Shown piece by piece: positions 25,930 to 37,490 of a stretch of 64,000 nucleotides of DNA. Position 1 is the stretch's first letter. Each line of letters starts with the position of its first letter. The notes under the pieces are model-generated. The model was not told the DNA's origin, ran no database searches, and was given only the letters and a program-made list of their open reading frames with translations. The stretch is from DATBGO01 sp963840095 (lineage in GTDB: Bacteria > Actinomycetota > Actinomycetes > Streptosporangiales > Streptosporangiaceae): contig CAWIXN010000005.1 of NCBI GenBank assembly GCA_963840095.1, positions 248,001 through 312,000 of the forward strand, read 5' to 3'. Position numbers and translations under genes: made by a program.

Positions 25930-26541
25930 GTGGCGGTAACCAAGGGTGACGGAGTGGCGCCTGGCACACGCGGCGCCGCTGCCCGGCACGCCGGTGAGCA
26001 GGGGCTGCTATTCGGCGAGGAAGTCGTCGCGCGGCCCGAGGATATCGGCTACCGCGGCCCGACCGCGTGCACCGCAGCCGGGATTACCTACCGCCAGCTC
26101 GACTACTGGGCCAGGACCGGCCTGGTCGAGCCGAGCGTGCGGGCCGCCAGCGGGTCCGGTTCGCAGCGGCTTTACGGGTTCCGCGACATTCTCGTGCTCA
26201 AGGTCGTGAAGCGGCTGCTCGATACCGGGATCTCGCTGCAGCAGATCAGGACGGTACTGGCGCACCTGCGCCAGCACGGAGCCGGTGATCTCGCACAGGT
26301 CACCCTCATGAGCGACGGGGTCAGCGTCTACGAGTGCACGTCCGCCGATGAGGTAGTCGACCTCCTCCAGGGCGGCCAGGGCGTGTTCGGCATCGCCCTG
26401 GGCCGGGTCTGGCAGGAAGTCGAGGGCAGCCTCGCCGAGTTGCCCGCCGAGCGGGCCGCCGCCGACGAGCCGGGCGGTCCGCCCGCCGAGGCCAGCAGCG
26501 CGGACGAGCTGTCCAGGCGGCGGGCCCGCCGGATCAGCTGA
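25930..26541 (+). CDS. MerR-family regulator (Rv1830 type)
   Basis: This 203-residue regulator has a MerR helix-turn-helix: ITYRQLDYWARTGLVEPS, then the wing with SQRLYGFRDILVLKVVK and LLDTGISLQQIR. The C-terminal half, with VSVYECTSADEVVDLLQGG, is conserved in the Rv1830 group and may bind an unknown effector. The tail is Glu/Ala-rich. GTG 25930 follows GAGGTG; an in-frame TTG at 25855 is inside the predicted promoter. In mycobacteria the orthologue affects growth rate and drug response. It is the last regulator before the glycine riboswitch and gcvP. Confidence 0.9.
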   Translation: MAVTKGDGVAPGTRGAAARHAGEQGLLFGEEVVARPEDIGYRGPTACTAAGITYRQLDYWARTGLVEPSVRAASGSGSQRLYGFRDILVLKVVKRLLDTGISLQQIRTVLAHLRQHGAGDLAQVTLMSDGVSVYECTSADEVVDLLQGGQGVFGIALGRVWQEVEGSLAELPAERAAADEPGGPPAEASSADELSRRRARRIS

Positions 26542-26742
26542 GGGCGGCTAGCCGCAGCGCCGGGACTGGTCCGGGTTATCCGTTATATGAAGGTTTAATC
26601 CATCTGGTCAGTCCGTTACCCTGAGCACCACGCCATCGGCGGGGCCACGACCTGCTGGCCGAAGCCAGAACCCGGCCGCGCCGCTTGGCCCGAGAGCAAC
26701 TGGCGGCGGCCACGCTCGGGTAGGCTCAGGATGCTGGCAAGA

Positions 26743-26828
26743 CCGTCCGGGAGAGACCTCGCGCAACCAGCGCTGGGCGCCGAAGGGGCAACCTCCCCGG
26801 AACCTCTCAGGCATCAAGGACCGGGCGG
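26743..26828 (+). promoter_or_regulatory. Glycine riboswitch (single aptamer) upstream of gcvP
   Basis: The core ggagagacc, ggcgccgaaggggcaa and cctctcaggca match the glycine aptamer consensus in order and spacing. The P1 stem is closed by ccgtccgg (26743-26750) with ccgggcgg (26821-26828), eight pairs including one G-U. Only one full aptamer is seen. The 3' strand of P1 can instead pair perfectly with ccgcccgg at 26908-26915, which overlaps the gcvP ribosome site gggagg (26914-26919). This predicts that glycine frees the site and switches translation on. Confidence 0.9.
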
Positions 26829-26924
26829 CCAATGCATCTCTGGAGTTCGCGCGGGCGCGGATGACAGAGGGGGAGTCCGCATACCGCGCTAGCGGCCCGA
26901 AAACGGTCCGCCCGGGAGGCTCCC

Positions 26925-29807
<2,883 letters not shown>

Positions 29808-29820
29808 CCAGGCTGAGGGG

Positions 29821-30591
29821 TCAGCTGGTGCGGGGCTCCCAGCTGAAGAAGCGCGCCGCGATGAGCAGGCCGCCGAGGCCCCACAGGGCTACGATCAGCA
29901 CGTCGCTCCAGTGGAATGCGGTGCCGAGGAAGCCGGCCTGCATCCCGCGGGCGAAGTGCCAGACCGGGAAGATCTTGGCGATCCACAGGATCCAGGCGGG
30001 AGCGTTGCTGCCGAGCGGGATGAAGATCCCGGACAGGAACAGCAGCGGCAGGATGCTCGCGTTGACGATGGCGGGCGCGGCGTCACCGTTGGGGATCACG
30101 ACCGTGATGGCCATGCCGAGCGCGCAGAACGCCGCGGCGCCGACGATCAGCATCACCGCGAACCGCAGCAGCGTCGCGCCGGTCGGGATGGCCGCGCTGT
30201 AGGCGGCCCGGCCGAACGCTGCCGTGATCACGACCAGCAGGATCCCGATCAGCAGCGCGTGCAGCATCCGGGCGGTGAGGAACACTGCGCCCGGCAGCGG
30301 GGTGCCGTTGGTCCGCTTTAGCACTCCGGTGTCGCGCTGGAACGAGACGCTGATCGCGATGTTCGTGTAGCAGGCGGAGATCACCCCGAAAGACGCCATC
30401 GCGGCCACGTAGTAGGTGGACGTGTTGATCACCCGGGTGCCGATGTTGACGGTGCTGTGACCGAGCAGCGCGGTGAAGATCACCAGGAACATGAGCGGGA
30501 ACGCGAAGGTGAAGAAGGCCGAGGCCGGATTGCGCCAGAACGCCTTGTTCACGTAACGGACTTGCGAGAGGGTCAGCGCCGTCGCGTTCAT
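29821..30591 (-). CDS. ABC-2 type transporter permease
   Basis: This 256-residue permease has six hydrophobic segments and the ABC-2 signature around SGIFIPLGSNAPAWILWIAKIFPVWHF (positions about 190-217). It pairs with the upstream ATPase gene, overlapping it by four bases. The pair resembles DrrAB-type exporters of drugs or lipids. No substrate can be inferred from the neighbours. Confidence 0.9.
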   Translation of the reverse strand: MNATALTLSQVRYVNKAFWRNPASAFFTFAFPLMFLVIFTALLGHSTVNIGTRVINTSTYYVAAMASFGVISACYTNIAISVSFQRDTGVLKRTNGTPLPGAVFLTARMLHALLIGILLVVITAAFGRAAYSAAIPTGATLLRFAVMLIVGAAAFCALGMAITVVIPNGDAAPAIVNASILPLLFLSGIFIPLGSNAPAWILWIAKIFPVWHFARGMQAGFLGTAFHWSDVLIVALWGLGGLLIAARFFSWEPRTS

Positions 30592-31580
30592 CCCGCGCGC
30601 TCCTGCGCATCGGGCCCGGCAGGCCGCTGTTGCGCGGTCTGCGTCGCCTGGGCCGCCGCCGGGCCGGTCAGCTCGAGGTAAACGTCCTCAAGCGACGGCC
30701 GGATGATGTCCAGCCCGTCGAGGCTGATGCCATGCTCGATGGCCCACCCGGTGAGCTGGCTGAGGGCCCGGGTGAGGTCGTCGGGAACGAATTCGGCGTA
30801 ACCGTCCGCACCCGGCGGGCCGCCCAGGCCGGGCGGTGGTGACGTCCCGTCGGGCAGCCGGTACCTGACGCGCGCCCTGGCCCGCTCCCGGTTGCCGATG
30901 GTGGCGGGTGGCCCTTCGGCCACGATCCGCCCGGCGGTGATGACCGCGACCCGGTCGGCCAGGGACTGGGCCTCGTCCATGTAGTGCGTGGTCAGCAGCA
31001 CGGTCTTACCCAGCGCGGCGAGGCTCTTGATCACATCCCAGGCCTCGTGCCGGGCGGAGGGGTCAAACCCGGTCGTCGGCTCGTCGAGGAACAGCAGGTC
31101 GGGGTTGCCGGCCAGGGCGATGGCCACGTCGAGGCGGCGCTGCTGGCCGCCGGAGAGCTTGATCACGCGCGCGTCGCGTTTCGCCTCGAGGCCGACCAGG
31201 CTGATGACCTCACCGACAGGACGCGGGTGCGGATAGTAGCTCGAGTACATCGCGATGGTCTCGGCCACCGTGAGGTAGCGGTCCACCCCGGAGGACTGCA
31301 GGACGATCCCGATCCTGCTCTTCAGCCGCTGCCGCTGCCGGCCGGGATCGTAACCGAGCACGGTCGCCGTGCCGCCGTCGCGGGTCCGGTATCCCTCGAG
31401 GATCTCGACGGTGGTGGTCTTCCCCGCCCCGTTCGGGCCGAGCAGCGCGAAGATCTCGCCGACCCGCACCTGCAGGTCGACGCCCTGCACGGCGTGCACC
31501 TGGCCGTATGCCTTGGTGAGGCCGCGGACGTCGATCGCGAGGGCATCCGAGGAGTCGGCGGGGCGTTCCGGCGGTGCCAT
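30588..31580 (-). CDS. ABC transporter ATP-binding protein (DrrA-like)
   Basis: This 330-residue ATPase has Walker A GPNGAGKTTTVE near residue 50, signature LSGGQQRR near 145, Walker B LLFLDEPT near 165 and the switch His in LLTTHYMDEA. About 100 extra C-terminal residues form the regulatory domain found in DrrA-type exporters. ATG 31580 has GGAG six bases upstream; a GTG sits one codon earlier. It forms one transcript with the permease gene. Confidence 0.93.
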   Translation of the reverse strand: MAPPERPADSSDALAIDVRGLTKAYGQVHAVQGVDLQVRVGEIFALLGPNGAGKTTTVEILEGYRTRDGGTATVLGYDPGRQRQRLKSRIGIVLQSSGVDRYLTVAETIAMYSSYYPHPRPVGEVISLVGLEAKRDARVIKLSGGQQRRLDVAIALAGNPDLLFLDEPTTGFDPSARHEAWDVIKSLAALGKTVLLTTHYMDEAQSLADRVAVITAGRIVAEGPPATIGNRERARARVRYRLPDGTSPPPGLGGPPGADGYAEFVPDDLTRALSQLTGWAIEHGISLDGLDIIRPSLEDVYLELTGPAAAQATQTAQQRPAGPDAQERAG

Positions 31581-31657
31581 CACGCGCTCCTATCAGCTGA
31601 CGTGGCCGCCCGGTCCGGGCATTATCCTGGCCGCGCGCCACCGGCGTCGACCGGTGC

Positions 31658-33424
31658 CTAGCATGGCATATCCACGTCGCGGCCTGGCAGTCCAAGGTCA
31701 CGACGAGGGTGTCTCGGGCAGCCGTGACGGCGCGTAACTGCAGGGGCCGGGAGGCAACGATGCGGGTAATTAGCGGCGCGGGAGAGTTCACCCAGCCGGC
31801 CGGCGGTACAACCACGCACTGGACCGAGCAGTTGCGGGTGCCTGACCTGTCCGTCGGCACCTACTCGATCGCGCGCGACGGCATCGACGGCCAGGTTCCG
31901 CACACCGAGGACGAGATCTACGTGATCACCACGGGACGAGCTCGGCTGGAGGCGGGCGCCGACAGCGCCGATGTCGGTCCGGGATCGGTCGTCTATGTGC
32001 CCGCCGCCGAAGTGCACAGGTTCACTGAGATCACCGAGGACTTCGCTGCGCTCGTCCTGTTCGCGCCCGCCGAGGAGTCGCGTGCCCGGCGCCGGGGCTA
32101 GCGGCGGCTGGCGCTGGCTGGCGCTGGCTGGGGAGTCCCGCCGGGCGCGGGAGCTAGCGGCGGCGGGCGTTGTCCGAGGCGCTGGCCGGCGGCGGGCCCG
32201 GCCGGCCGCGATGGTGCGTCCCTTCCACTCACCGCCGCGGCCACGGTGGTGCCGCCGCGCGGAATCGACGGTCATCGCGGCATACAGGACGGCGATGACC
32301 GGCAGCGACGGGGCCCGCAGCGGCGACAGGCCGTAGAGCCGCAGCATGGGCAGGAAGGTGACGGCCATGATCGCCCATCCGGCGGCCCCGGCCACCGCGA
32401 GCCAGGCCGCCGCGTAGCCGCCGCCCGCAGCCAGCCCGATCAGCCCGGCCAGCGCGGCGGCCGGCGGCAGGACGTAGAGCCACGCCAGCCCAGCGACCGT
32501 TCCGGCGAGCGCGGCGGGGGAGTAACGCAGCTGCGTGTAGGCGCTCCGGGCGACCATGTCCCACAGGCCGGCCAGGTCCGGGTAGGGCCTGCGGCTCCTG
32601 ACGTCCGTGGCGAGGCCGAGCCAGCAGCGGCCGGCGGTCCCGCGCTTGAGCAGCCGGCCGAGCGCGACGTCATCGATCCGGGCGCCGCGGACCGGCTCAA
32701 GCCCGCCGGCCGCCTCCAGGGCCTGCCGCCGGACCAGCATGCAGCCGCCTGCCGCGGCGGCGACGCGCCCGCCTGGCCGGTTCACCAGGCGGAACGGGTA
32801 GAGCATGGCGAAGAAGTAGACGAAGGCGGGGACCAGGAGGCGCTCCCAGCCGGTATCGGCCCGCAGCAGCGCCATCTGCGAGACCAGGATGCGCTGGTCT
32901 CCCTCGGCGGCACGCACCAGTTCCGCGACCGTACCTGGCCGGTAGGCGATGTCGGCGTCGGTGAACAGAACGTACTCGGCGTCGCTGGCGGCCTGCAGCC
33001 CCTGGGCCATCGCCCACACCTTGCCTGCCCAGCCGGCCGGAGTAGGGGCACCCTTGATGACCTCCGGCGCCCGGCGGGCGGCGCCGTCCCTCGCTGCCTG
33101 GCCCGGAGCGGCCTCACCCAGGGCGGCTTGGCCCAGGGCGGCGGCGACCTGGGCCGTGCCGTCGGTGCTGTCGTCGTCTACCAGGACGACCCGCAGCGCC
33201 CCTTCGTAGTGCTGGCCGAGCAGCGTGGGCAGCGTCGTCGGGAGGATCTCCGCCTCGTCCCTGGCCGGCACGACCGCCGTCACGCTGGGCCAGCGCCCTG
33301 GATCCGCCGTCACCGCCGGCAGCCGCTGATCGGTTCGCCAGTATCCGCCGCGGGCGGTCAGCAGGTACAGCCAGGCGAGCGCGGCGAGGCCGGCGAGCAC
33401 ATCGGCGGCAACGGCATGAGGCAC
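31658..33424 (-). CDS. HpnB-like glycosyltransferase with long 3' frame extension
   Basis: This is a family 2-type glycosyltransferase related to hopanoid-associated HpnB. From GTG 33424: an N-terminal membrane helix, VVLVDDDSTDGT, the metal motif LFTDADIAYR, the acceptor region GARIDDVALGR, then membrane helices ending VDSARRHHRGRGGEWKGR near 32210. Conserved sequence ends there after about 405 residues, but no stop follows in this frame until 31658, so some 180 low-complexity residues run antisense through the cupin gene. One extra base would place a TAG at 32154-32156. No other hopanoid gene is adjacent. The true 3' end is probably near 32154. Confidence 0.8.
   Translation of the reverse strand: MPHAVAADVLAGLAALAWLYLLTARGGYWRTDQRLPAVTADPGRWPSVTAVVPARDEAEILPTTLPTLLGQHYEGALRVVLVDDDSTDGTAQVAAALGQAALGEAAPGQAARDGAARRAPEVIKGAPTPAGWAGKVWAMAQGLQAASDAEYVLFTDADIAYRPGTVAELVRAAEGDQRILVSQMALLRADTGWERLLVPAFVYFFAMLYPFRLVNRPGGRVAAAAGGCMLVRRQALEAAGGLEPVRGARIDDVALGRLLKRGTAGRCWLGLATDVRSRRPYPDLAGLWDMVARSAYTQLRYSPAALAGTVAGLAWLYVLPPAAALAGLIGLAAGGGYAAAWLAVAGAAGWAIMAVTFLPMLRLYGLSPLRAPSLPVIAVLYAAMTVDSARRHHRGRGGEWKGRTIAAGRARRRPAPRTTPAAASSRARRDSPASASQRQPPLAPAPGTRLLGGREQDERSEVLGDLSEPVHFGGGHIDDRSRTDIGAVGARLQPSSSRGDHVDLVLGVRNLAVDAVARDRVGADGQVRHPQLLGPVRGCTAGRLGELSRAANYPHRCLPAPAVTRRHGCPRHPRRDLGLPGRDVDMPC
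31760..32101 (+). CDS. Small cupin-domain protein
   Basis: This 113-residue single-domain cupin has the first metal-binding motif in GQVPHTEDEIYVITTGRA (H, E) and the second in VYVPAAEVHRF (H), so the metal site looks intact. GGGAGG lies five bases before ATG 31760. Such proteins may be small dioxygenases, isomerases or sugar-binding regulators. It is divergent from the ABC ATPase gene and converges on the glycosyltransferase gene, whose open frame continues antisense across the whole cupin gene. Confidence 0.85.
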   Translation: MRVISGAGEFTQPAGGTTTHWTEQLRVPDLSVGTYSIARDGIDGQVPHTEDEIYVITTGRARLEAGADSADVGPGSVVYVPAAEVHRFTEITEDFAALVLFAPAEESRARRRG

Positions 33425-33526
33425 GGGGCTAGCCTGGCATATCGCCGTGATCGGGCGGTCGGGCCGTTCGCCGTGATCGGGCCGTCGCAGCGGGCACCGG
33501 GTGCGGAGTCTGAATAGAGTTGCAGG

Positions 33527-35584
33527 ATGGCAGATCCGGCGAGTTACCGGCCAGCCCCGGGCTCGATTCCCGAGTCGCCGGGCGTCTACAGGTTCCGCGA
33601 TGAGCATCGCCGGGTGATCTACGTCGGTAAGGCCAAGAGCCTGCGGTCCAGGCTCAACTCCTATTTCGCTGACTTCGCCGGGCTGCACCCGCGCACCCAG
33701 TCGATGCTGCGGGCGGCGGCCGGAGTCGACTGGACAGTGGTCACGACCGAGGTCGAGGCGCTCCAGCTTGAGTACTCCTGGATCAAGGAGTTCGATCCCC
33801 GGTTCAACGTGCGGTACCGCGATGACAAGAGCTACCCCTACCTGGCCGTGACGATGGATGAGGAATACCCCCGGGTCATGGTCATGCGAGGGGCCAAGCG
33901 GCCGGGCGTCCGCTACTTCGGGCCCTATTCGCACGCCTGGGCGATCAGGGACACGGTGGACACCCTGCTCCGGGTCTTCCCGGTCCGGACCTGCTCGGCA
34001 GGGGTCTTCAAACGGGCTGGCCAGATCGGGCGGCCCTGCCTGCTCGGCTACATCGGCAAGTGCTCGGCCCCATGCGTGGGGAGGGTCGACGCTGCCGAGC
34101 ACCGCCGCCTGGCGGAGGAGTTCTGCGACTTCATGGCCGGCCAGACCGGGAAGTTCACCCGGCGGCTCGAGGCTGAGATGCGCCGCGCCGCGGCGGCGGA
34201 GGAGTACGAGCGGGCTGCCCGGCTGCGGGACGATATCCAGGCCCTGCACCGGGCGCTCGAGAAGCAGGCGGTGGTGCTGGGCGATGGCACCGACTGCGAC
34301 GTCATCGCGCTGGCCGAAGACCAGCTGGAAGCCGCGGTCCAGGTCTTCTACGTGCGCGGCGGCCGGGTCCGTGGGCAGCGCGGCTGGGTTGTGGACAAGG
34401 TCGAGGACATCACCACCAGTGAGCTTGTCGAGCATTTCCTCGGTCAGGTCTACGGTGACGACCGGGTGGCAGCCGAGCTCGCCGGGGCTGAGCAGGCCCC
34501 GGCCGGGCGGGGCGGGATGCCCGGCGCCGTCCCGCGCGAGGTCCTGGTCCCGGTGCGGCCGCCTGATGCCGCAGTGGTCGAGGAATGGCTGGCGGCCAGG
34601 CGGGGCGGCCGGGTCACGCTCCGGGTGCCGCAGCGCGGGGACAAGAAAGCGCTGCTGGAGACCGTGGCGAGAAACGCGGCCGAGTCGCTGGTGCAGCACA
34701 AGACCAGGCGGGCCAGCGACCTCACTACCCGCAGCCGGGCGATGCACGAGATCCAGCAGGCGCTCGGGCTCGACGATGCACCGCTGCGGATCGAGTGCTA
34801 TGACGTATCGAACCTGCAAGGCACCCATGTGGTGGCCTCGATGATCGTTTTCGAGGACGGGCTGCCGCGCAAGTCCGAATATCGCAGGTTCAGCATCAAC
34901 GGCCTGGACGGCACCGACGACGTGGCCTCAGTACACGAGGTCATCTCCCGCAGGTTCCGCCGCTACCTCGAGGAGATGCAGGCGACCGGCGAGCTGGACG
35001 TGCTCGGCGACGAGCCCGATGGCGCAGATCAGGCGCCGGACCCCGGGCGGCGGCGCAAGTTCGCCTATCCGCCGAACCTGGTCGTCATCGACGGCGGCCC
35101 TGCCCAGGTGGCCGCCGCCGTCCGGGCGCTGGATGAACTCGGCATCGACGACGTGGCCGTGTGCGGGCTGGCCAAGCGCCTTGAGGAGGTCTGGCTGCCT
35201 GGCGAGGACGGCCCGGTGATCATGCCGCGGACCAGCGAGGGCCTTTACCTGCTGCAGCGGGTCAGGGACGAGGCGCACAGGTTCGCCATCACGTATCACA
35301 GGAAAAAGCGATCTGCGGCGCTGACCACCAGTGAACTCGACGCGATCCCCGGACTCGGCCCGGCCCGCCGGGCTACTCTGCTACGGCACTTCGGCTCGGT
35401 CCGCAGGATCAGCGGGGCTACGGCGGCTGAGATCGCCGGGCTTCCGGGGATCGGCCCGAGGATCGCCGAGTCGGTTCTCGCGGCGCTCGGCCCGGCCCAG
35501 GCCGACCAGGACGGCGATCGCCGCACCGGCCGGCCTGCCGCAGCGGAGCAGGCTGGGCAGACCACGGGGGGACACGCGCCATGA
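33527..35584 (+). CDS. uvrC: Excinuclease ABC subunit C
   Basis: This 685-residue protein makes both incisions in nucleotide excision repair together with UvrA and UvrB. The GIY-YIG domain is at residues 15-95 (PGVYRFRDEHRRVIYVGKAK). The Cys-rich region CLLGYIGKCSAPCVG follows, then a UvrB-binding UVR segment near 210-245. The RNase H-like C-terminal nuclease starts near 400 (RIECYDVSNLQGTH), and a tandem helix-hairpin-helix ends with IPGLGPARRATLLRHFGS. Length is standard. It begins the conserved actinobacterial run uvrC-rapZ-yvcK-whiA and overlaps rapZ by four bases. Confidence 0.98.
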   Translation: MADPASYRPAPGSIPESPGVYRFRDEHRRVIYVGKAKSLRSRLNSYFADFAGLHPRTQSMLRAAAGVDWTVVTTEVEALQLEYSWIKEFDPRFNVRYRDDKSYPYLAVTMDEEYPRVMVMRGAKRPGVRYFGPYSHAWAIRDTVDTLLRVFPVRTCSAGVFKRAGQIGRPCLLGYIGKCSAPCVGRVDAAEHRRLAEEFCDFMAGQTGKFTRRLEAEMRRAAAAEEYERAARLRDDIQALHRALEKQAVVLGDGTDCDVIALAEDQLEAAVQVFYVRGGRVRGQRGWVVDKVEDITTSELVEHFLGQVYGDDRVAAELAGAEQAPAGRGGMPGAVPREVLVPVRPPDAAVVEEWLAARRGGRVTLRVPQRGDKKALLETVARNAAESLVQHKTRRASDLTTRSRAMHEIQQALGLDDAPLRIECYDVSNLQGTHVVASMIVFEDGLPRKSEYRRFSINGLDGTDDVASVHEVISRRFRRYLEEMQATGELDVLGDEPDGADQAPDPGRRRKFAYPPNLVVIDGGPAQVAAAVRALDELGIDDVAVCGLAKRLEEVWLPGEDGPVIMPRTSEGLYLLQRVRDEAHRFAITYHRKKRSAALTTSELDAIPGLGPARRATLLRHFGSVRRISGATAAEIAGLPGIGPRIAESVLAALGPAQADQDGDRRTGRPAAAEQAGQTTGGHAP

Positions 35585-36456
35585 CGCCGGAGAAAACCGG
35601 ACCCGAGATCGTCATCATCACCGGGCTCTCGGGGGCGGGCCGGAGCACAGCGGCGAAGTCCCTGGAGGACCTGGACTGGTTCGTCGCCGACAACCTGCCT
35701 CCTGACCTGCTGCCGACCATGGTGGACCTGGCGCGGCGCGCCCAGGGCGCCGTCCCGAGGCTCGCCGCGGTCGTAGACGTGCGCAGCCGGGCGTTCTCCA
35801 CCGACCTGAAGTCGGTCATCCACGGCCTTGAGGCGAGCGGGGTCCGGCCGTACGTGGTGTTCCTCGAAGCGAACGATGACACGCTGGTGCGCAGGTTCGA
35901 GAGCGTCAGGCGCCCGCATCCGCTGCAGGATGCGGGCCGCGTGGTCGACGGCATCGCCGCGGAGCGGGAGCTGCTGCGGCCGGTCCGCGGCCAGGCCGAC
36001 CTGATCCTCGACACTTCCGACCTGAACGTGCATGAGCTGCGGGCCAGGATGCGCGACGCTTTCGGCGTTGACTCCGACCACACCCTGCGGGTGAATGTCA
36101 TCTCCTTCGGCTTCAAGTACGGCCTGCCGGTCGATGCCGACATGGTCGCGGACTGCAGGTTCCTGCCGAATCCGCACTGGGTGCCTGAGCTTGCCCCGCT
36201 GACCGGCCAGGACAGCCAGGTCCGGGAGTACGTCCTGCACCAGCCGGGCGCGGCCGAGTTCCTCAGCGCCTACGTCGAGGCGGTGCGGATCACCCTGAGC
36301 GGATACCAGAACGCGGGAAAGCATTTCGTCGTGCTCGCGGTGGGCTGCACCGGCGGGAAGCACCGCAGCGTGGTGATGGCCGAGGAGATCACGGCCAGGC
36401 TGGCCGGCTCGTGGCCGGGGATCCAGGTCACCCACCGAGACCTCGGGCGCGAGTGA
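35581..36456 (+). CDS. rapZ: RapZ/YvcJ-family nucleotide-binding protein
   Basis: This 291-residue P-loop protein has Walker A GLSGAGRST near residue 15 (Arg in place of the usual Lys, as often in actinobacterial members), WFVADNLPPDLLP, and the C-terminal FKYGLPVDADMVADCRFLPNP and GCTGGKHRSVVMAEE. In E. coli RapZ steers degradation of a small RNA for glucosamine-6-phosphate synthase; in Gram-positives the role is less clear. It overlaps uvrC by four bases and yvcK by one base (TGATG). The gene order with yvcK and whiA is strongly conserved. Confidence 0.96.
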   Translation: MTPEKTGPEIVIITGLSGAGRSTAAKSLEDLDWFVADNLPPDLLPTMVDLARRAQGAVPRLAAVVDVRSRAFSTDLKSVIHGLEASGVRPYVVFLEANDDTLVRRFESVRRPHPLQDAGRVVDGIAAERELLRPVRGQADLILDTSDLNVHELRARMRDAFGVDSDHTLRVNVISFGFKYGLPVDADMVADCRFLPNPHWVPELAPLTGQDSQVREYVLHQPGAAEFLSAYVEAVRITLSGYQNAGKHFVVLAVGCTGGKHRSVVMAEEITARLAGSWPGIQVTHRDLGRE

Positions 36457-37487
36457 TGACGCAGCTGTCGGGCCCGGCGAGCGGTGCGCCGCGGCCCGCC
36501 ACGATGGCCTCGGCCGGCCCGCGACGGTCGCCCAGCCGGCCGCTCAGCCGCCACGTGGTCGCGCTGGGCGGCGGCCATGGGCTGTTCGCCTCCCTCTCGG
36601 CGCTGCGGCGGGTGACCCGCCACCTCACTGCCGTGGTCACCGTCGCCGACGACGGCGGCTCCAGCGGCAGCCTGCGCCGTCAGTTCGGCGTGCTGCCGCC
36701 CGGGGACCTGCGGATGGCGCTCGCCGCGCTATGCGGAGACGATGCGTGGGGCACCACCTGGAGCCAGGTGGTGCAGCACAGGTTCACCGGCGAGCAGGAA
36801 CTCGGCGGCCACGCGGTGGGCAACCTGCTGATAGTCGCGCTCTGGGAGCTGCTCGGCGATACCGTGCAGGGACTCGACTGGGTAGGACGGCTGCTCGGCG
36901 CGCACGGCCGGGTGTTGCCGATGGCGTCGGTACCGCTCGACCTGATGGCCGAGGTCGAAGGAGCCGACCCGGCTCGGCCCGATGACCTCACCATGGTTAG
37001 GGGCCAGGTCGCCTGCGCGACGACGCCAGGACGGGTACGGTCGGTTTCATTGATTCCCGCAGACCCGCCCGCATGTCCAGAGGCCGTGGCGGCGGTCGGG
37101 GCCGCGGACTGGGTGGTGCTCGGGCCCGGCTCGTGGTTCACCAGCGTGCTTCCGCACCTGCTGGTGCCGCAGCTGGCGGAGGCGCTGGTCACTACCCGGG
37201 CCCGTCGTCTGGTGGCGCTGAACCTGGCGCCGCAGCCCGGGGAGACCGAGGGGTTCTCCCCGCAGACGCACCTGGAGGTGCTTGCCGATCATGCTCCGGG
37301 ACTGACGATCGATGTCGTGCTCGCCGACCGCACCGCGGTCAGCGCTGCGGCGCCGGAGCTGGAGAAGGCGGCGAGACTGCTCGGCGGCAGGCTGGTACTG
37401 GCGGACCTGGCAGTTGGGGACGGCACGCCGCGCCACGATCCGCGTCGCCTGGCGGGCGCATTCGCGCAGATCTTCGAGGGGGAGTAA
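36456..37487 (+). CDS. yvcK: YvcK/CofD-like gluconeogenesis factor
   Basis: This 343-residue protein contains VVALGGGHGLFASLSALRR near residue 30, VADDGGSSGSLR (nucleotide-binding loop), GDLRMALAAL, GHAVGNLLI and LGPGSWFTSVLPHLLV, all typical of the YvcK family. These proteins bind UDP-sugars and affect cell wall precursor supply and carbon use; CofD homologues transfer phospholactate. The start is the ATG overlapping the rapZ stop; a GTG one codon earlier is possible. It precedes whiA by three bases. Confidence 0.95.
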   Translation: MTQLSGPASGAPRPATMASAGPRRSPSRPLSRHVVALGGGHGLFASLSALRRVTRHLTAVVTVADDGGSSGSLRRQFGVLPPGDLRMALAALCGDDAWGTTWSQVVQHRFTGEQELGGHAVGNLLIVALWELLGDTVQGLDWVGRLLGAHGRVLPMASVPLDLMAEVEGADPARPDDLTMVRGQVACATTPGRVRSVSLIPADPPACPEAVAAVGAADWVVLGPGSWFTSVLPHLLVPQLAEALVTTRARRLVALNLAPQPGETEGFSPQTHLEVLADHAPGLTIDVVLADRTAVSAAAPELEKAARLLGGRLVLADLAVGDGTPRHDPRRLAGAFAQIFEGE

Positions 37488-37490
37488 GCG

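Noticed and set aside
26829..26907. Second glycine aptamer after the first
   Set aside because: The stretch lacks the conserved core and a closing stem; it fits a linker and expression platform better.
33425..34828. Upstream continuation of the minus-strand glycosyltransferase frame through uvrC
   Set aside because: Homology begins at GTG 33424; the part opposite uvrC is antisense filler.
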